Positions 1 through 6,494 are shown, counted from the stretch's first letter. The stretch: DNA of 12,131 nt from Candidatus Methanophagaceae archaeon (GCA_013374505.1 QENJ01000069.1:1-12131); one strand, 5' to 3'. The notes: generated by a model not told the origin, from the sequence alone. Made by a program: numbers and translations.

Positions 1-1
1 T

Positions 2-184
2 TTGAATGCTCTGAATGAGATACATCGCGTGCTTAAAAGCCGAGGAAGAATGGTTATAGTCTTTAGTTCGCAATCGCTGCAATCCCTTTTTCGCAGGTGC
101 AATTTCCGTGTTCTCGAGAAGCACAAGTACCGGGTTCATAAGAGTTTAGACCGGTACATAACAGTACTTGATAAGGAGCGCTGA
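2..184 (+). CDS. C-terminal fragment of a class I SAM-dependent methyltransferase, possibly HemK/Mtq2-like
   Basis: The frame is open to the left edge, so only the last 60 residues or so are present and the first codon here is not a start. The visible part has the typical end of a Rossmann-fold methyltransferase: a helix ending in EIHRVLKSRGRMVIV, which is the late beta-strand region where most relatives have LKPGGR, then SSQSLQSLFRRCNF and a final strand ending RYITVLDKE. The SS after the strand followed by a short helix and a 'CNFRVLE' strand resembles archaeal HemK-related (Mtq2/PrmC-like) methylases, which methylate glutamine in release factors. The NPPY catalytic motif that would settle this lies outside the window. 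A generic small-molecule methyltransferase remains possible. The gene stops 15 bases before the next possible start. Confidence 0.55.
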   Translation: MNALNEIHRVLKSRGRMVIVFSSQSLQSLFRRCNFRVLEKHKYRVHKSLDRYITVLDKER

Positions 185-191
185 TTCGTTG

Positions 192-250
192 TATATAAGT
201 GTTTAATTACTTTGGTAACGCTTCCTTTTTGAAAGAAAGGTTTATTATAT
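192..250 (+). promoter_or_regulatory. Two tandem TATA-like boxes upstream of the small unknown gene
   Basis: The octamer TATATAAG lies at 192-199 and an A/T box TTTATTATAT at 241-250, the latter preceded by a purine-rich GAAAGAAAGG that could act as a BRE. With a usual archaeal TATA-to-start distance of about 25 bases, the second box would begin transcription near 270, ten bases before the GTG at 280. The same TATATAAG octamer recurs at 4789-4796. This is based on motif and spacing only. Confidence 0.4.
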
Positions 251-279
251 CTAACGGTAAGATAAGAAGTAAAAGAAAG

Positions 280-570
280 GTGAAGAAAGTGAAAGTACGA
301 TTACCAAAAGGGGGAGAAGTAGAGGCAGAGGATGTTGACTTTGATACGATAAAAGAGGATTGGAATGAATATAAGCTGGAAGATGGCACGACATTGAAGT
401 TTAAAACGATAATCAGTAGCGTCATTCGTACCGCGGAGTATGATCCCATGACCGGTGATCCTGTTTATCACATACGTTCTACGAATGTGCTGAGGGTGAA
501 AGTGCCGAAGGAGCTGAAACGGTTACCGATTACAAAAAGACCAGATGTTGAAGGAGTCGAAGTGGTTTGA
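280..570 (+). CDS. Small conserved-looking protein of unknown function
   Basis: I do not recognise a named family. With GTG at 280 the protein has 96 residues, is highly charged, and looks soluble and beta-rich (MKKVKVRLPKGGEVEAED at the start, alternating hydrophobic strands throughout, and a central EYDPMTGDPVYHIRS stretch). There is no signal peptide, membrane segment or metal-binding cluster. An in-frame GTG at 199 would add 27 residues that are compositionally unlike the rest. The TATA-like box at 241-250 lies inside that extension, so the later start is preferred. The 3' end overlaps the next gene by 26 bases in another frame, suggesting co-transcription with the membrane regulator downstream. 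The functional link to that regulator is unknown. Confidence 0.65.
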   Translation: MKKVKVRLPKGGEVEAEDVDFDTIKEDWNEYKLEDGTTLKFKTIISSVIRTAEYDPMTGDPVYHIRSTNVLRVKVPKELKRLPITKRPDVEGVEVV

Positions 571-1510
571 ACACCGAGGCAAACGACTCAGCCCTTGCTT
601 GTTGCAACTTTTTATCGTTATTGTAATCACAACAGCGACAGCAGTTGCCGTTGTAGGTACCAGCGGTTACGACAGCTATGAGTTGGAGAACGATACTTAT
701 TTCAACCAACTCGTGCTGGAAATCTACGTGGATGAAACGGGCAAAGCACTTGTGACCGGCTACATTGAACCGGGTGGCGTTGAGAATCTACTTTTATCAG
801 ATACCTCGGAGTATATCTACGAAACGGATATAAACCAATTATATGCGCTTACAAACGGTTTGACACGAAAGATAGGCGATAACTGGGCTTTGAATTTCGC
901 TACCAGTGATTATTACACCGATTATCACACTATTTTTTATCTGCCCGGTGATGTGCGTCTGGGCGAAATCAACTGCTCGTCGGATATGCGATATTTCGTG
1001 TCGGCGTCCAATGGTTCGTTTATCATAGATGTCCAGGGCTATGACGTGGAAAATCCTATGACCACTATTGAGTACCAGCAGCCACTCAAGGATAGCACGG
1101 GTGTGCACGAGGAGGGTACTACTGATTCTAACTTCGGATACTTAGTACTCATCATTGCGTTAGCGGTTCTGGTTCTGGCACTTGGCAGTGTCGTCGTGAG
1201 GATGAAGCGAAAGGACCACTTTGAGGATACCGCGAAGGTAAAAGAAGAAAAGATCGAGCTCACCCCCGAGATAGAGCGAGTGATGGAGACGCTAACAGAT
1301 AGGGAGCAAGCAATAGTGAATGCGCTGCTAAAGCACAACGGTGAAATGACTCAGGCGGACCTTAGATACGAAACGGAAATACCTAAGTCGTCATTGACCG
1401 GAATACTGCGTACACTCGAAAGAAGGAAGATAATAGTAAAGAAAGAATGGGGCAGAACGAACATTATAGCACTATCCGAATGGTTCTTATCGAAAACTGA
1501 ACGTGACTGA
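545..1510 (+). CDS. Membrane-anchored winged helix-turn-helix regulator with extracytoplasmic domain
   Basis: The 321-residue product has a hydrophobic segment at about 18-38 (signal peptide or first membrane helix), an extracytoplasmic domain at about 42-196 rich in Tyr, Asp and Thr, a clear membrane helix at about 197-219 followed by the positive stop-transfer run RMKRK, and a cytoplasmic winged helix at about 239-318. The winged helix shows the MarR-like order: a TDREQAIVNALLKHNGEMTQ helix, a recognition-helix region SSLTGILRTLERRKIIVKK, and a wing and last strand WGRTNIIAL. Archaea, especially haloarchaea and methanogens, commonly encode such one-component regulators tied to the membrane. 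The ligand is unknown and the outer domain is not recognised. No strong ribosome binding site precedes the ATG, and the start overlaps the upstream gene by 26 bases. The secreted-protein gene 86 bases downstream is a plausible target, by inference. Confidence 0.75.
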   Translation: MLKESKWFEHRGKRLSPCLLQLFIVIVITTATAVAVVGTSGYDSYELENDTYFNQLVLEIYVDETGKALVTGYIEPGGVENLLLSDTSEYIYETDINQLYALTNGLTRKIGDNWALNFATSDYYTDYHTIFYLPGDVRLGEINCSSDMRYFVSASNGSFIIDVQGYDVENPMTTIEYQQPLKDSTGVHEEGTTDSNFGYLVLIIALAVLVLALGSVVVRMKRKDHFEDTAKVKEEKIELTPEIERVMETLTDREQAIVNALLKHNGEMTQADLRYETEIPKSSLTGILRTLERRKIIVKKEWGRTNIIALSEWFLSKTERD

Positions 1511-1544
1511 ACGTTCTGAACGGTTTTTCGGACGGTTAGTTCGG
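1508..1544 (+). promoter_or_regulatory. Clustered short repeats, candidate operator upstream of the secreted-protein gene
   Basis: Just before the TATA-like box lie TGAACG at 1508-1513, TGAACGG at 1517-1523, TTCGGACGG at 1528-1536 and TTCGG at 1540-1544. GAACGTTC at 1509-1516 is a perfect 8-base palindrome. Repeated half-sites in this position are what a winged-helix regulator would bind, and such a regulator is encoded immediately upstream. The assignment rests on position and repetition only. Confidence 0.25.
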
Positions 1545-1549
1545 TGTTA

Positions 1550-1587
1550 GCTTTTTATATCGTTCAAAGCGAGGTGAAAGTGGAGGT
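1550..1587 (+). promoter_or_regulatory. Promoter (box A) and ribosome binding site of the secreted-protein operon
   Basis: GCTTTTTATAT at 1550-1560 fits an archaeal TATA box and is nearly repeated as GCTTTTTATGT before the tyrA-like gene at 5481-5491. A start site about 25 bases downstream would leave a short leader containing GGAGGT at 1582-1587, eight bases before the ATG at 1596. That is one of the strongest Shine-Dalgarno sequences in the window and fixes the start. Confidence 0.55.
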
Positions 1588-1595
1588 AAAAATAT

Positions 1596-2228
1596 ATGGA
1601 ACGAAAAAGGAGATTGTTTTTGTGCATCGGTGCGGTGGCAGCATTGCTGCTGAGTATCGCGGTAACGGGTGTTGCAGTGGCACAACCGGAACAAAAAGGT
1701 AGCGAGAGAGAGAACATAGCGAAGGCGGTATTGTCAGGAGGTGCGAGAGGCGAATCGCACGGAGCAATGAAAGAACCAAATATAGTCGTTCATACAGGGC
1801 ATGGGTTCGCGTTGAATGAAGACGGTAGTTTTCATGTGCTCAGGATAAACGCCCTGCGGGTACGGCGCATCAACCCGTCAGACATTAGAGCACTTATAGG
1901 GGGGGACAAGAGTATCGAGGACATACGGGCAGAAGTAGAGAAAGGCAATCCTTTCTACCGAGGACATATGCGGCTTGGTGAGTACCACTACCGGCTTGAT
2001 AACCTGTCAGTTACGGAGACAAACGGAGATCGCAGATTTGACGCCAATGTCGTGGGACCCTTACGGGAGCTCGCAGACACTAACAGAATCGTGGGCATTA
2101 TAAGCATAACAGTTATGCGCCACGAAGGTATCTGGATAGGCGATGGCGAGCTGGCAATGACCGAAGGCGAATACGAGGGGAAATACCGGGTGCTGCTCGA
2201 TATGCTTCCGCCGCGACAGAGGAGATGA
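1596..2228 (+). CDS. Secreted protein of unknown function
   Basis: The 210-residue product opens with a classical Sec signal peptide: MERKRR, a hydrophobic core at about 7-27, and a probable AVA|QP cleavage near residue 29. The mature part has no further membrane helix. It begins with a charged linker, then a domain at about 60-208 with several beta-type stretches (FALNEDGSFHVLRINALRVRR, then GIISITVMRHEGIWIGDGEL). A segment DIRALIGGDKSIEDIRAEVEKGN looks helical. No catalytic motif or known family is recognised. The start is fixed by a GGAGGT ribosome binding site eight bases upstream. Its stop overlaps the ATG of the next short ORF (ATGA), so the two are probably translated together. A run of seven G at 1899-1905 lies within the coding region. 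Function is unknown; the membrane regulator encoded upstream may control it. Confidence 0.75.
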   Translation: MERKRRLFLCIGAVAALLLSIAVTGVAVAQPEQKGSERENIAKAVLSGGARGESHGAMKEPNIVVHTGHGFALNEDGSFHVLRINALRVRRINPSDIRALIGGDKSIEDIRAEVEKGNPFYRGHMRLGEYHYRLDNLSVTETNGDRRFDANVVGPLRELADTNRIVGIISITVMRHEGIWIGDGELAMTEGEYEGKYRVLLDMLPPRQRR

Positions 2229-2368
2229 CCACGATGATAATCCGAGGAGTAAGTGGAGTACTGGTGATAGCCGTGTTTTTGCTAAGTATGGCATCCACGG
2301 TAACAGCGCAATCTTTAGCTTTAGGGCAGTGGGACGAAACGGCGAAAAAATTGGGTATATGTGTGTAG
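2225..2368 (+). CDS. Tiny secreted peptide or truncated exported protein (47 aa)
   Basis: This ORF starts with an ATG that overlaps the stop of the preceding gene (ATGA at 2225-2228). It has a GAGGAG ribosome binding site directly upstream, although that spacing is short; a second ATG at 2234 has better spacing. The product is almost entirely a signal peptide: MTTMIIRG, a hydrophobic core, then a likely cleavage in STVTA|QS. Only about 19 residues follow (from QSLALGQWDE to the end), finishing KLGICV. A terminator hairpin begins 43 bases after the stop, so no continuing gene was cut off by the window. It may be a genuine small exported peptide, or the remnant of a longer secreted protein that acquired an early stop. 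I cannot distinguish these from one sequence. Confidence 0.4.
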   Translation: MTTMIIRGVSGVLVIAVFLLSMASTVTAQSLALGQWDETAKKLGICV

Positions 2369-2411
2369 GTAATAGGCCTGAACATAGAGTTTTAAAGTGT
2401 GCAGATTTTTC

Positions 2412-2446
2412 GGATGGTTTCTTGAGGACCATCCAGATTTTTTTTT
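2412..2446 (+). terminator. Hairpin plus T-tract terminator of the secreted-protein operon
   Basis: GGATGGT at 2412-2418 pairs perfectly with ACCATCC at 2428-2434 across a nine-base loop, and AGA plus a run of nine T follows directly (to 2446). It has the form of an intrinsic terminator and sits 43 bases after the small ORF. Confidence 0.65.
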
Positions 2447-2572
2447 CGCTTTTGCGGGGTTGCGTATAGCGTTTCCGGTGTTTTTTATCCCTGCTATACA
2501 AACACAAAAACAGTTCACCGTAGGCGGATTTGAACAAAGGGCATTTATGCTCTGAATCGTTTATCCTGGATT

Positions 2573-2599
2573 TTTACAATCCTAGATTGCAATTGTAAA
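2573..2599 (-). terminator. Weak A/T-rich hairpin downstream of the lipoprotein gene
   Basis: TTTACAAT at 2573-2580 pairs with ATTGTAAA at 2592-2599 over an 11-base loop, starting 11 bases past the stop of the minus-strand lipoprotein gene. Read on the minus strand it is followed by only two further A and then TCC, so it lacks a clear T-tract. It could equally be a small protein-binding palindrome. Confidence 0.25.
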
Positions 2600-2610
2600 T
2601 TCAAATCGCA

Positions 2611-3339
2611 TCACGTATTCTCTTGCGGATATATTATCCTGTAAATCTTAACTGTATCATCAGAATAAACGTTTTCAAACCCTTGTACGTTATCTTCTGA
2701 CCACAGCCACACCAATATAGTTTTATGAGACTCATCACTACCTACATGCACTTTTTCAGTACCATAGGCGCCTATATTTATCGCACCAAAGATACCCTCT
2801 TCTACGTCCCATTTCGTAACGAATACGTATTCTGCATTATATTTTTCCATGAATTCTTTTGTCTGAGTAGAGTCATTTGTTATCAATGCCGTGCTGACGT
2901 CAGTTATTATCTCATCAGAAAGTGGTAGTTTCTTCTCTTCCCAGCCTTCCTCGTCCCATCCTGCTACTACTTCTTTCAACTTCTTTGATGCCGCATACGC
3001 AACAACATTTCTCTCTGTATAGCCCATAATCATTCCACCATAATCCCACCAGCACAAGAATTCAGCATCTTTTGGAGTATTGTTTTTTATCCAATCAAGA
3101 GCAGGAATATAACTCTCATTCCAGGGGTATCCAACATACGTTTTTTCATCAACTGTGAAGTGTATGCGAGTAGTTTCATAATCGTCATAGCTGTATAGCC
3201 ACAATGACCCATTATACCTGCCACCCATAACCTCTTTCAATTCTTGCTTTTCTATGACTGGAGAATGTGAACTTATACATCCTGCTGATGCAACTAACAG
3301 CATCACAAAAATTAATACTACAACCTTTTTGTATCTCAT
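2611..3339 (-). CDS. Lipoprotein with AglB/STT3-like WWDYG domain
   Basis: The 242-residue product starts MRYKK with a hydrophobic stretch and an ASAGC lipobox, so Cys21 is the likely lipid-modified residue and the protein is probably anchored outside the membrane. Residues about 77-238 resemble the soluble C-terminal domain of archaeal oligosaccharyltransferase AglB/STT3. The signs are ALDWIKNNTPKDAEFLCWWDYG with the hallmark WWDYG at 97-101, then ALITNDSTQTKEFMEKYNAEYVFVTKWD and FGAINIGAYG, and a closing 'FENVYSDDTVKIYRI' strand. AglB has about 13 membrane helices before this domain; here they are absent and replaced by the lipoprotein signal. The place where AglB carries a DxxK-type motif reads DVEE, without the Lys. 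Autonomous glycosyltransfer is therefore unlikely; acceptor binding, regulation or a structural role is inference. Several N-x-S/T sequons (N43, N74, N86, N155) are present. Confidence 0.75.
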   Translation of the reverse strand: MRYKKVVVLIFVMLLVASAGCISSHSPVIEKQELKEVMGGRYNGSLWLYSYDDYETTRIHFTVDEKTYVGYPWNESYIPALDWIKNNTPKDAEFLCWWDYGGMIMGYTERNVVAYAASKKLKEVVAGWDEEGWEEKKLPLSDEIITDVSTALITNDSTQTKEFMEKYNAEYVFVTKWDVEEGIFGAINIGAYGTEKVHVGSDESHKTILVWLWSEDNVQGFENVYSDDTVKIYRIIYPQENT

Positions 3340-3436
3340 TTGGTTTACATTTTGACTGTCACGCCAGTCACATATCCTGTACTTAAAGATGGAGCCTGCA
3401 ACTCAGCATCTGAGCACTTCATTGAAACTATAGATT

Positions 3437-3446
3437 GTTTTTATGG
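3437..3446 (+). promoter_or_regulatory. TATA-like box before the ABC ATPase gene, in a divergent intergenic region
   Basis: GTTTTTATGG lies about 25-30 bases ahead of the ATG at 3469, which would give a leaderless or nearly leaderless transcript. The 129-base spacer from 3340 to 3468 must also hold the promoter of the minus-strand lipoprotein gene. The best candidate there is a TTTAAGTA-type box read on the minus strand near 3371-3380, but it is weak. Confidence 0.4.
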
Positions 3447-3468
3447 GACATATAACTTTTATCATAGA

Positions 3469-4764
3469 ATGACCTTAGAGATAAAAGAAGTGGATGCGTA
3501 CTACGGACTCGTGAAAGTGCTGACGAGCGTGGATTTCAGTGTGGCACAGGGCGAGCTTTTAGGTGTTATCGGTCCGAACGGCTCGGGCAAGACGACTTTG
3601 TTGCGGGCTATCAGCCGTATCTTAAGACCGAAAGTAGGCACGATTTTATTAGATGACCGAGACATATTGAAGATAAAGGACCGCGAGTTTTCACGTAATT
3701 TCGCTGTTGTACCGCAAGATACTGCTGTTAATTTCGACTTCTCTGCTCTGGACGTCGTGCTTATGGGTCGGAATCCACATCTTGGTCGGCTGGAGCTGGA
3801 AACTGATAAAGACTTGTCAATAGCGAAGCGGAGCATGGAGCTTACTAACTGCTGGCATCTGTCAGAAAGACCGATTACGGAATTGAGCGGTGGCGAGCGG
3901 CAGCTTGTTATAATCGCGCGAGCGTTAACGCAAGAGCCCCGGGTTTTACTGCTGGATGAGCCTACTTCTCATCTCGACATAAATTATCAAATCGAGATAA
4001 TGGAGCTTCTGAAGCGGTTGACCCTGCAGGAGGGTTTGATAGTAATAGCAGTAATCCACGACCTAAATTTAGCCGCGCAATATTGCGACCGTTTAGTATT
4101 GCTGCACAAGGGAGAAATCGCGGCTGCGGGTACACAAGAAGAGGTATTGACTGCGGCTAACATAAAGAACGCATTTGGTGCGAACGTTATAGCAAAACGA
4201 CATGCGTTAACTAACCTCTGCTACGTGTCTCCTGTGCCATCGCATTTAAAAAGCAACGCGAGTGCGGCTAAAGCCACGATTCATCTGATATGTGGCGGTG
4301 GTGAAGGCGCATCGTTAATGCACGTGCTCACGGAGAAAGGCTACAAAGTGACTGCGGGTGTGGTGAACCTGCTGGATACCGATTATGAAGTTGCACAGCT
4401 CTTGAACATTCCGATAGTGACCGAAGCACCGTTCTCACCGATTTCGGATGATGCGTTTCAGGCGCATTTGAATTTGATTGACGAAGCGGATGTCGTTGTG
4501 CTATGCGGTATTCCGGTGGGTTTCGGTAATTTGAGGAACCTGGAAGCGGCAGAAGCGGCGTTGGAAATGTGCAAATCCGTACTTGTGCTGGACGCTAATG
4601 GTGTAGGGGCACGAGATTTCACGGGTGGAGACGCAACAAAACGGATCAATGAGCTGAAGGCCAAAGGTGCATTGCCAGTTATGACTCAAGTAGAAATGCT
4701 TGAGATGCTTAAACTTATACAGGACAGTGTGGCTAAAGTGGTAACTGCACGTTCCACAACATAA
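3469..4764 (+). CDS. ABC transporter ATP-binding protein, corrinoid/iron-siderophore type (BtuD/FepC-like), with C-terminal extension
   Basis: This is the ATPase subunit for FecCD/BtuC-type importers of cobalamin, haem or iron chelates. All nucleotide-binding motifs are intact: Walker A GPNGSGKTT at 35-43, Q-loop Gln83, signature LSGGE at 139-143, Walker B LLLDEP at 160-165, D-loop SHLD at 167-170 and H-loop His197. After the usual length of about 255 residues, a second domain follows at about 270-431 (HLICGGGEGASLM, LDTDYEVAQ, EAPFSPISDDAF, ADVVVLCGIPVGFGNLRNLEAA). Methanogen BtuD-like proteins commonly carry this extension, whose role I do not know. The ATG at 3469 is chosen because homology begins there and a TATA-like box precedes it; the frame is open back to a TTG at 3340, but that stretch looks non-coding. 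No permease or binding-protein gene is adjacent here. Substrate specificity is inferred from family resemblance only. Confidence 0.85.
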   Translation: MTLEIKEVDAYYGLVKVLTSVDFSVAQGELLGVIGPNGSGKTTLLRAISRILRPKVGTILLDDRDILKIKDREFSRNFAVVPQDTAVNFDFSALDVVLMGRNPHLGRLELETDKDLSIAKRSMELTNCWHLSERPITELSGGERQLVIIARALTQEPRVLLLDEPTSHLDINYQIEIMELLKRLTLQEGLIVIAVIHDLNLAAQYCDRLVLLHKGEIAAAGTQEEVLTAANIKNAFGANVIAKRHALTNLCYVSPVPSHLKSNASAAKATIHLICGGGEGASLMHVLTEKGYKVTAGVVNLLDTDYEVAQLLNIPIVTEAPFSPISDDAFQAHLNLIDEADVVVLCGIPVGFGNLRNLEAAEAALEMCKSVLVLDANGVGARDFTGGDATKRINELKAKGALPVMTQVEMLEMLKLIQDSVAKVVTARSTT

Positions 4765-4778
4765 CTTAAGACTACAAA

Positions 4779-5462
4779 ATGCAACGAGTATATAAGAGAC
4801 ACGGCTTTTTCTGTTTTGCGCCTCAGGACAGTGGAACCCGGGAACTAAGGTGCTTGAAGCCAGGCGAATCTGGAATAAACACCCTTTGTAGGGTCCTGGA
4901 AGTTTCGCCAAAAACGATGAGGACAAAAGAAGGCCAGCAAAAAATTGTTCTTACAGGTGTAATTGCTGATTACACCGCGAAAGTGCCGTTTGTTGCGTGG
5001 TCGCAGGCGCGAATGGTGAAGAATACAGTAGTACAGATAGAGAACGCTTATGTGAAGGTGTGGAAGGGACTACCCACACTGTATATCGGTAAAAAAACGC
5101 AATTGCACGAGCAGACGATAGATTTTCCGGGTTATGCCGAATTGAGAAAGCCGAAGAAGAGGACGATAAAAGATATTGTCGGTTGCTGCGGTGCGTTTGA
5201 TGTGATAGTAGAAGGCGATATTGTATCAAGTTCGGCGGAGGAACATAAAAACAGAAGCGTGTTAGACGATGGTACCGGCGCGGTATATCTGGATTCAGGT
5301 GCGAATAGAACGGATATTGCGTTTGGCACGCCGATAAAGATCCGGGGCAGTGTAGTAGCGGAATCGGAAGGAGAATATGTATTGATAGCGGAAAAGGTTA
5401 AAGTAACGGGCGGCGAGTTTCTAATACGAGAGCTGAAGAACTTTTTGTCCCGGTACAATTGA
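4779..5462 (+). CDS. RPA-like protein with two OB folds, probable nucleic-acid-binding protein
   Basis: The product is up to 227 residues. Residues about 26-110 form a replication-protein-A-like OB fold: LKPGESGINTLCRVLEVSPKT, IVLTGVIADYTAKVPFVAW, then VVQIENAYVKVWKGLPTLYIG. This has the strand order and the 'K-W-KG-P-L-IG' ending seen in archaeal RPA OB folds. A second OB-like domain lies at about 128-215 (VEGDIVSSSAEEHKNRSVLDD, then GTPIKIRGSVVAESEGEYVLIAEKVKV). No zinc finger is seen, so this is not a full-length RPA; a role as an accessory single-stranded-DNA-binding or telomere/CST-like OB protein is inference. The start is uncertain. A TATATAAG box at 4789-4796 sits inside the 5' end, and the RPA homology begins only near a TTG at 4854 with AAGGTG just before it. 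The gap to the upstream gene is 14 bases. Confidence 0.65.
   Translation: MQRVYKRHGFFCFAPQDSGTRELRCLKPGESGINTLCRVLEVSPKTMRTKEGQQKIVLTGVIADYTAKVPFVAWSQARMVKNTVVQIENAYVKVWKGLPTLYIGKKTQLHEQTIDFPGYAELRKPKKRTIKDIVGCCGAFDVIVEGDIVSSSAEEHKNRSVLDDGTGAVYLDSGANRTDIAFGTPIKIRGSVVAESEGEYVLIAEKVKVTGGEFLIRELKNFLSRYN
4789..4796 (+). promoter_or_regulatory. TATATAAG box overlapping the annotated start of the RPA-like gene
   Basis: This strong archaeal box A octamer lies ten bases downstream of the first ATG of the RPA-like frame. If used, transcription would start near 4815-4820. The ATG at 4779 would then be outside the transcript and translation would have to start downstream, for example at TTG 4854. Alternatively the gene is read through from the ATPase gene. 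Confidence 0.35.
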
Positions 5463-5480
5463 CGTAACTGCAAAACAAAC

Positions 5481-5525
5481 GCTTTTTATGTGTGGACACG
5501 TATTAACATGATATTAGTATAGGAG
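5481..5525 (+). promoter_or_regulatory. Promoter (box A) and ribosome binding site of the prephenate dehydrogenase gene
   Basis: GCTTTTTATGT at 5481-5491 matches the box before the secreted-protein gene at 1550 in nine of its first ten bases. AGGAG at 5521-5525 lies seven bases before the ATG at 5533 and supports that start. Confidence 0.5.
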
Positions 5526-5532
5526 ATACAGG

Positions 5533-6453
5533 ATGCGAGTCACGATATTAGGCGGTGCCGGTGGTATGGGGCAATGGTTTGCCGGTTTTTTCAAAGATAA
5601 CGGTGCTGAAGTTAAAATAGTAGATAAAAGCGCAAAAACTGAAGCGATAGCAGAAGAAATAGGTGTGCAGTTCTTGAAGGCCGATATTTCAGGGCTGCCA
5701 GACGAATCGCAAACAGAAAGGATTGTGGATACAGACGTGTTACTTTTAGCGGTGCCCATAGACTTGACTGGAGCTGTAATCGAGCGTGTGGGACCAAAGA
5801 TGCGTGACGGCTCGTTGTTGATGGACATAACGTCTGTTAAGAAAGTGCCGGTAGAGTTGATGCGCCTGGTTACAAACGAGGGTGTGGAAGTATTAGGGAC
5901 ACATCCGTTATACGGGCCTTCTGCGACGAGTATGCGTGGTCAAACGGTTATATTCGTGCCGGTAAGGAAAGGTACGTTATACGAGCGTGTATATGAGATG
6001 TTTGAGCGTAACGGTGCGAAGATAGAGATATTGACGGGTGAGGTGCATGACGAGGTAATGTCGGTCATCATGGGATTGACACATTTTGTTCTTATTGCGT
6101 TTGGCGTTACGTTAAAGGAGCTTGAGTTTGATGTTGAAGGGTCGCGGAAGTTCATGAGTCCGATGTACGAGATTATAACGGATTTCGTGGGCCGGATATT
6201 GCATCAGGACCCGCGTCTGTACGCACTGATGCAGACGAATTTTGAGATGGGTGAGGTACACGCGACTTTTTTGGCGTGTGCTAAGCGGTTACAGGAGTTG
6301 GTGGCGGCGGGTGATGTAGAGGCGGTTATGGCTGAGATGGGGATGGCGAAGACACATTTTGGTGATACGGAAAGGGCAATGGAGGATTCGGATGGGGTGA
6401 TTGAGGAAAAGATAAATCGTAGTTGTAAGAAACACGAGAGTGCACAAGATTAG
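5533..6453 (+). CDS. tyrA: Prephenate dehydrogenase (TyrA)
   Basis: This enzyme oxidatively decarboxylates prephenate to 4-hydroxyphenylpyruvate with NAD(P)+, the step committing chorismate to tyrosine in the cytoplasm. The 306-residue protein begins with a Rossmann nucleotide-binding motif MRVTILGGAGGMGQWFA (glycine-rich loop 7-13). A strand LLLAVPIDLTG at 71-80 and DITSVK at 98-103 follow. The family hallmark HPLYGPSA at 124-131 carries a conserved His. The helical C-terminal domain includes HDEVMSVIMGLTHF at 172-185 and extends to about 285. The final 20 residues or so are charged and probably unstructured. There is no fused chorismate mutase, prephenate dehydratase or ACT domain, which some archaeal versions carry, so feedback control through an ACT domain is not expected. 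It has its own promoter and ribosome binding site, and no other aromatic amino acid gene is in view. Confidence 0.9.
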   Translation: MRVTILGGAGGMGQWFAGFFKDNGAEVKIVDKSAKTEAIAEEIGVQFLKADISGLPDESQTERIVDTDVLLLAVPIDLTGAVIERVGPKMRDGSLLMDITSVKKVPVELMRLVTNEGVEVLGTHPLYGPSATSMRGQTVIFVPVRKGTLYERVYEMFERNGAKIEILTGEVHDEVMSVIMGLTHFVLIAFGVTLKELEFDVEGSRKFMSPMYEIITDFVGRILHQDPRLYALMQTNFEMGEVHATFLACAKRLQELVAAGDVEAVMAEMGMAKTHFGDTERAMEDSDGVIEEKINRSCKKHESAQD

Positions 6454-6494
6454 CACAGAAGGGCTAAAATGGGGGGGGTACAAATAAAAAAGAA

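Noticed and set aside
2474..2490. A TATA-like GTGTTTTTTATCC after the terminator, possibly an orphan promoter for a small RNA.
   Set aside because: No ORF, terminator or structured RNA follows in the expected direction before the convergent lipoprotein gene; A/T runs of this kind occur by chance.
2061..2537. A 158-codon minus-strand frame opposite the end of the secreted-protein gene.
   Set aside because: It crosses the terminator, has no ribosome binding site or recognisable motif, and opposes a gene with a signal peptide and strong translation signals.
2515..2545. A sequence whose complement resembles a tRNA T-loop (TTCAAATCC), suggesting a tRNA or attachment-site remnant.
   Set aside because: The flanking bases do not form a T-stem, and no acceptor, D or anticodon arms can be drawn on either strand.
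6471..6478. Run of eight G as a phase-variation switch.
   Set aside because: It is outside coding sequence and between convergent genes, so slippage would not change a protein or an obvious promoter.
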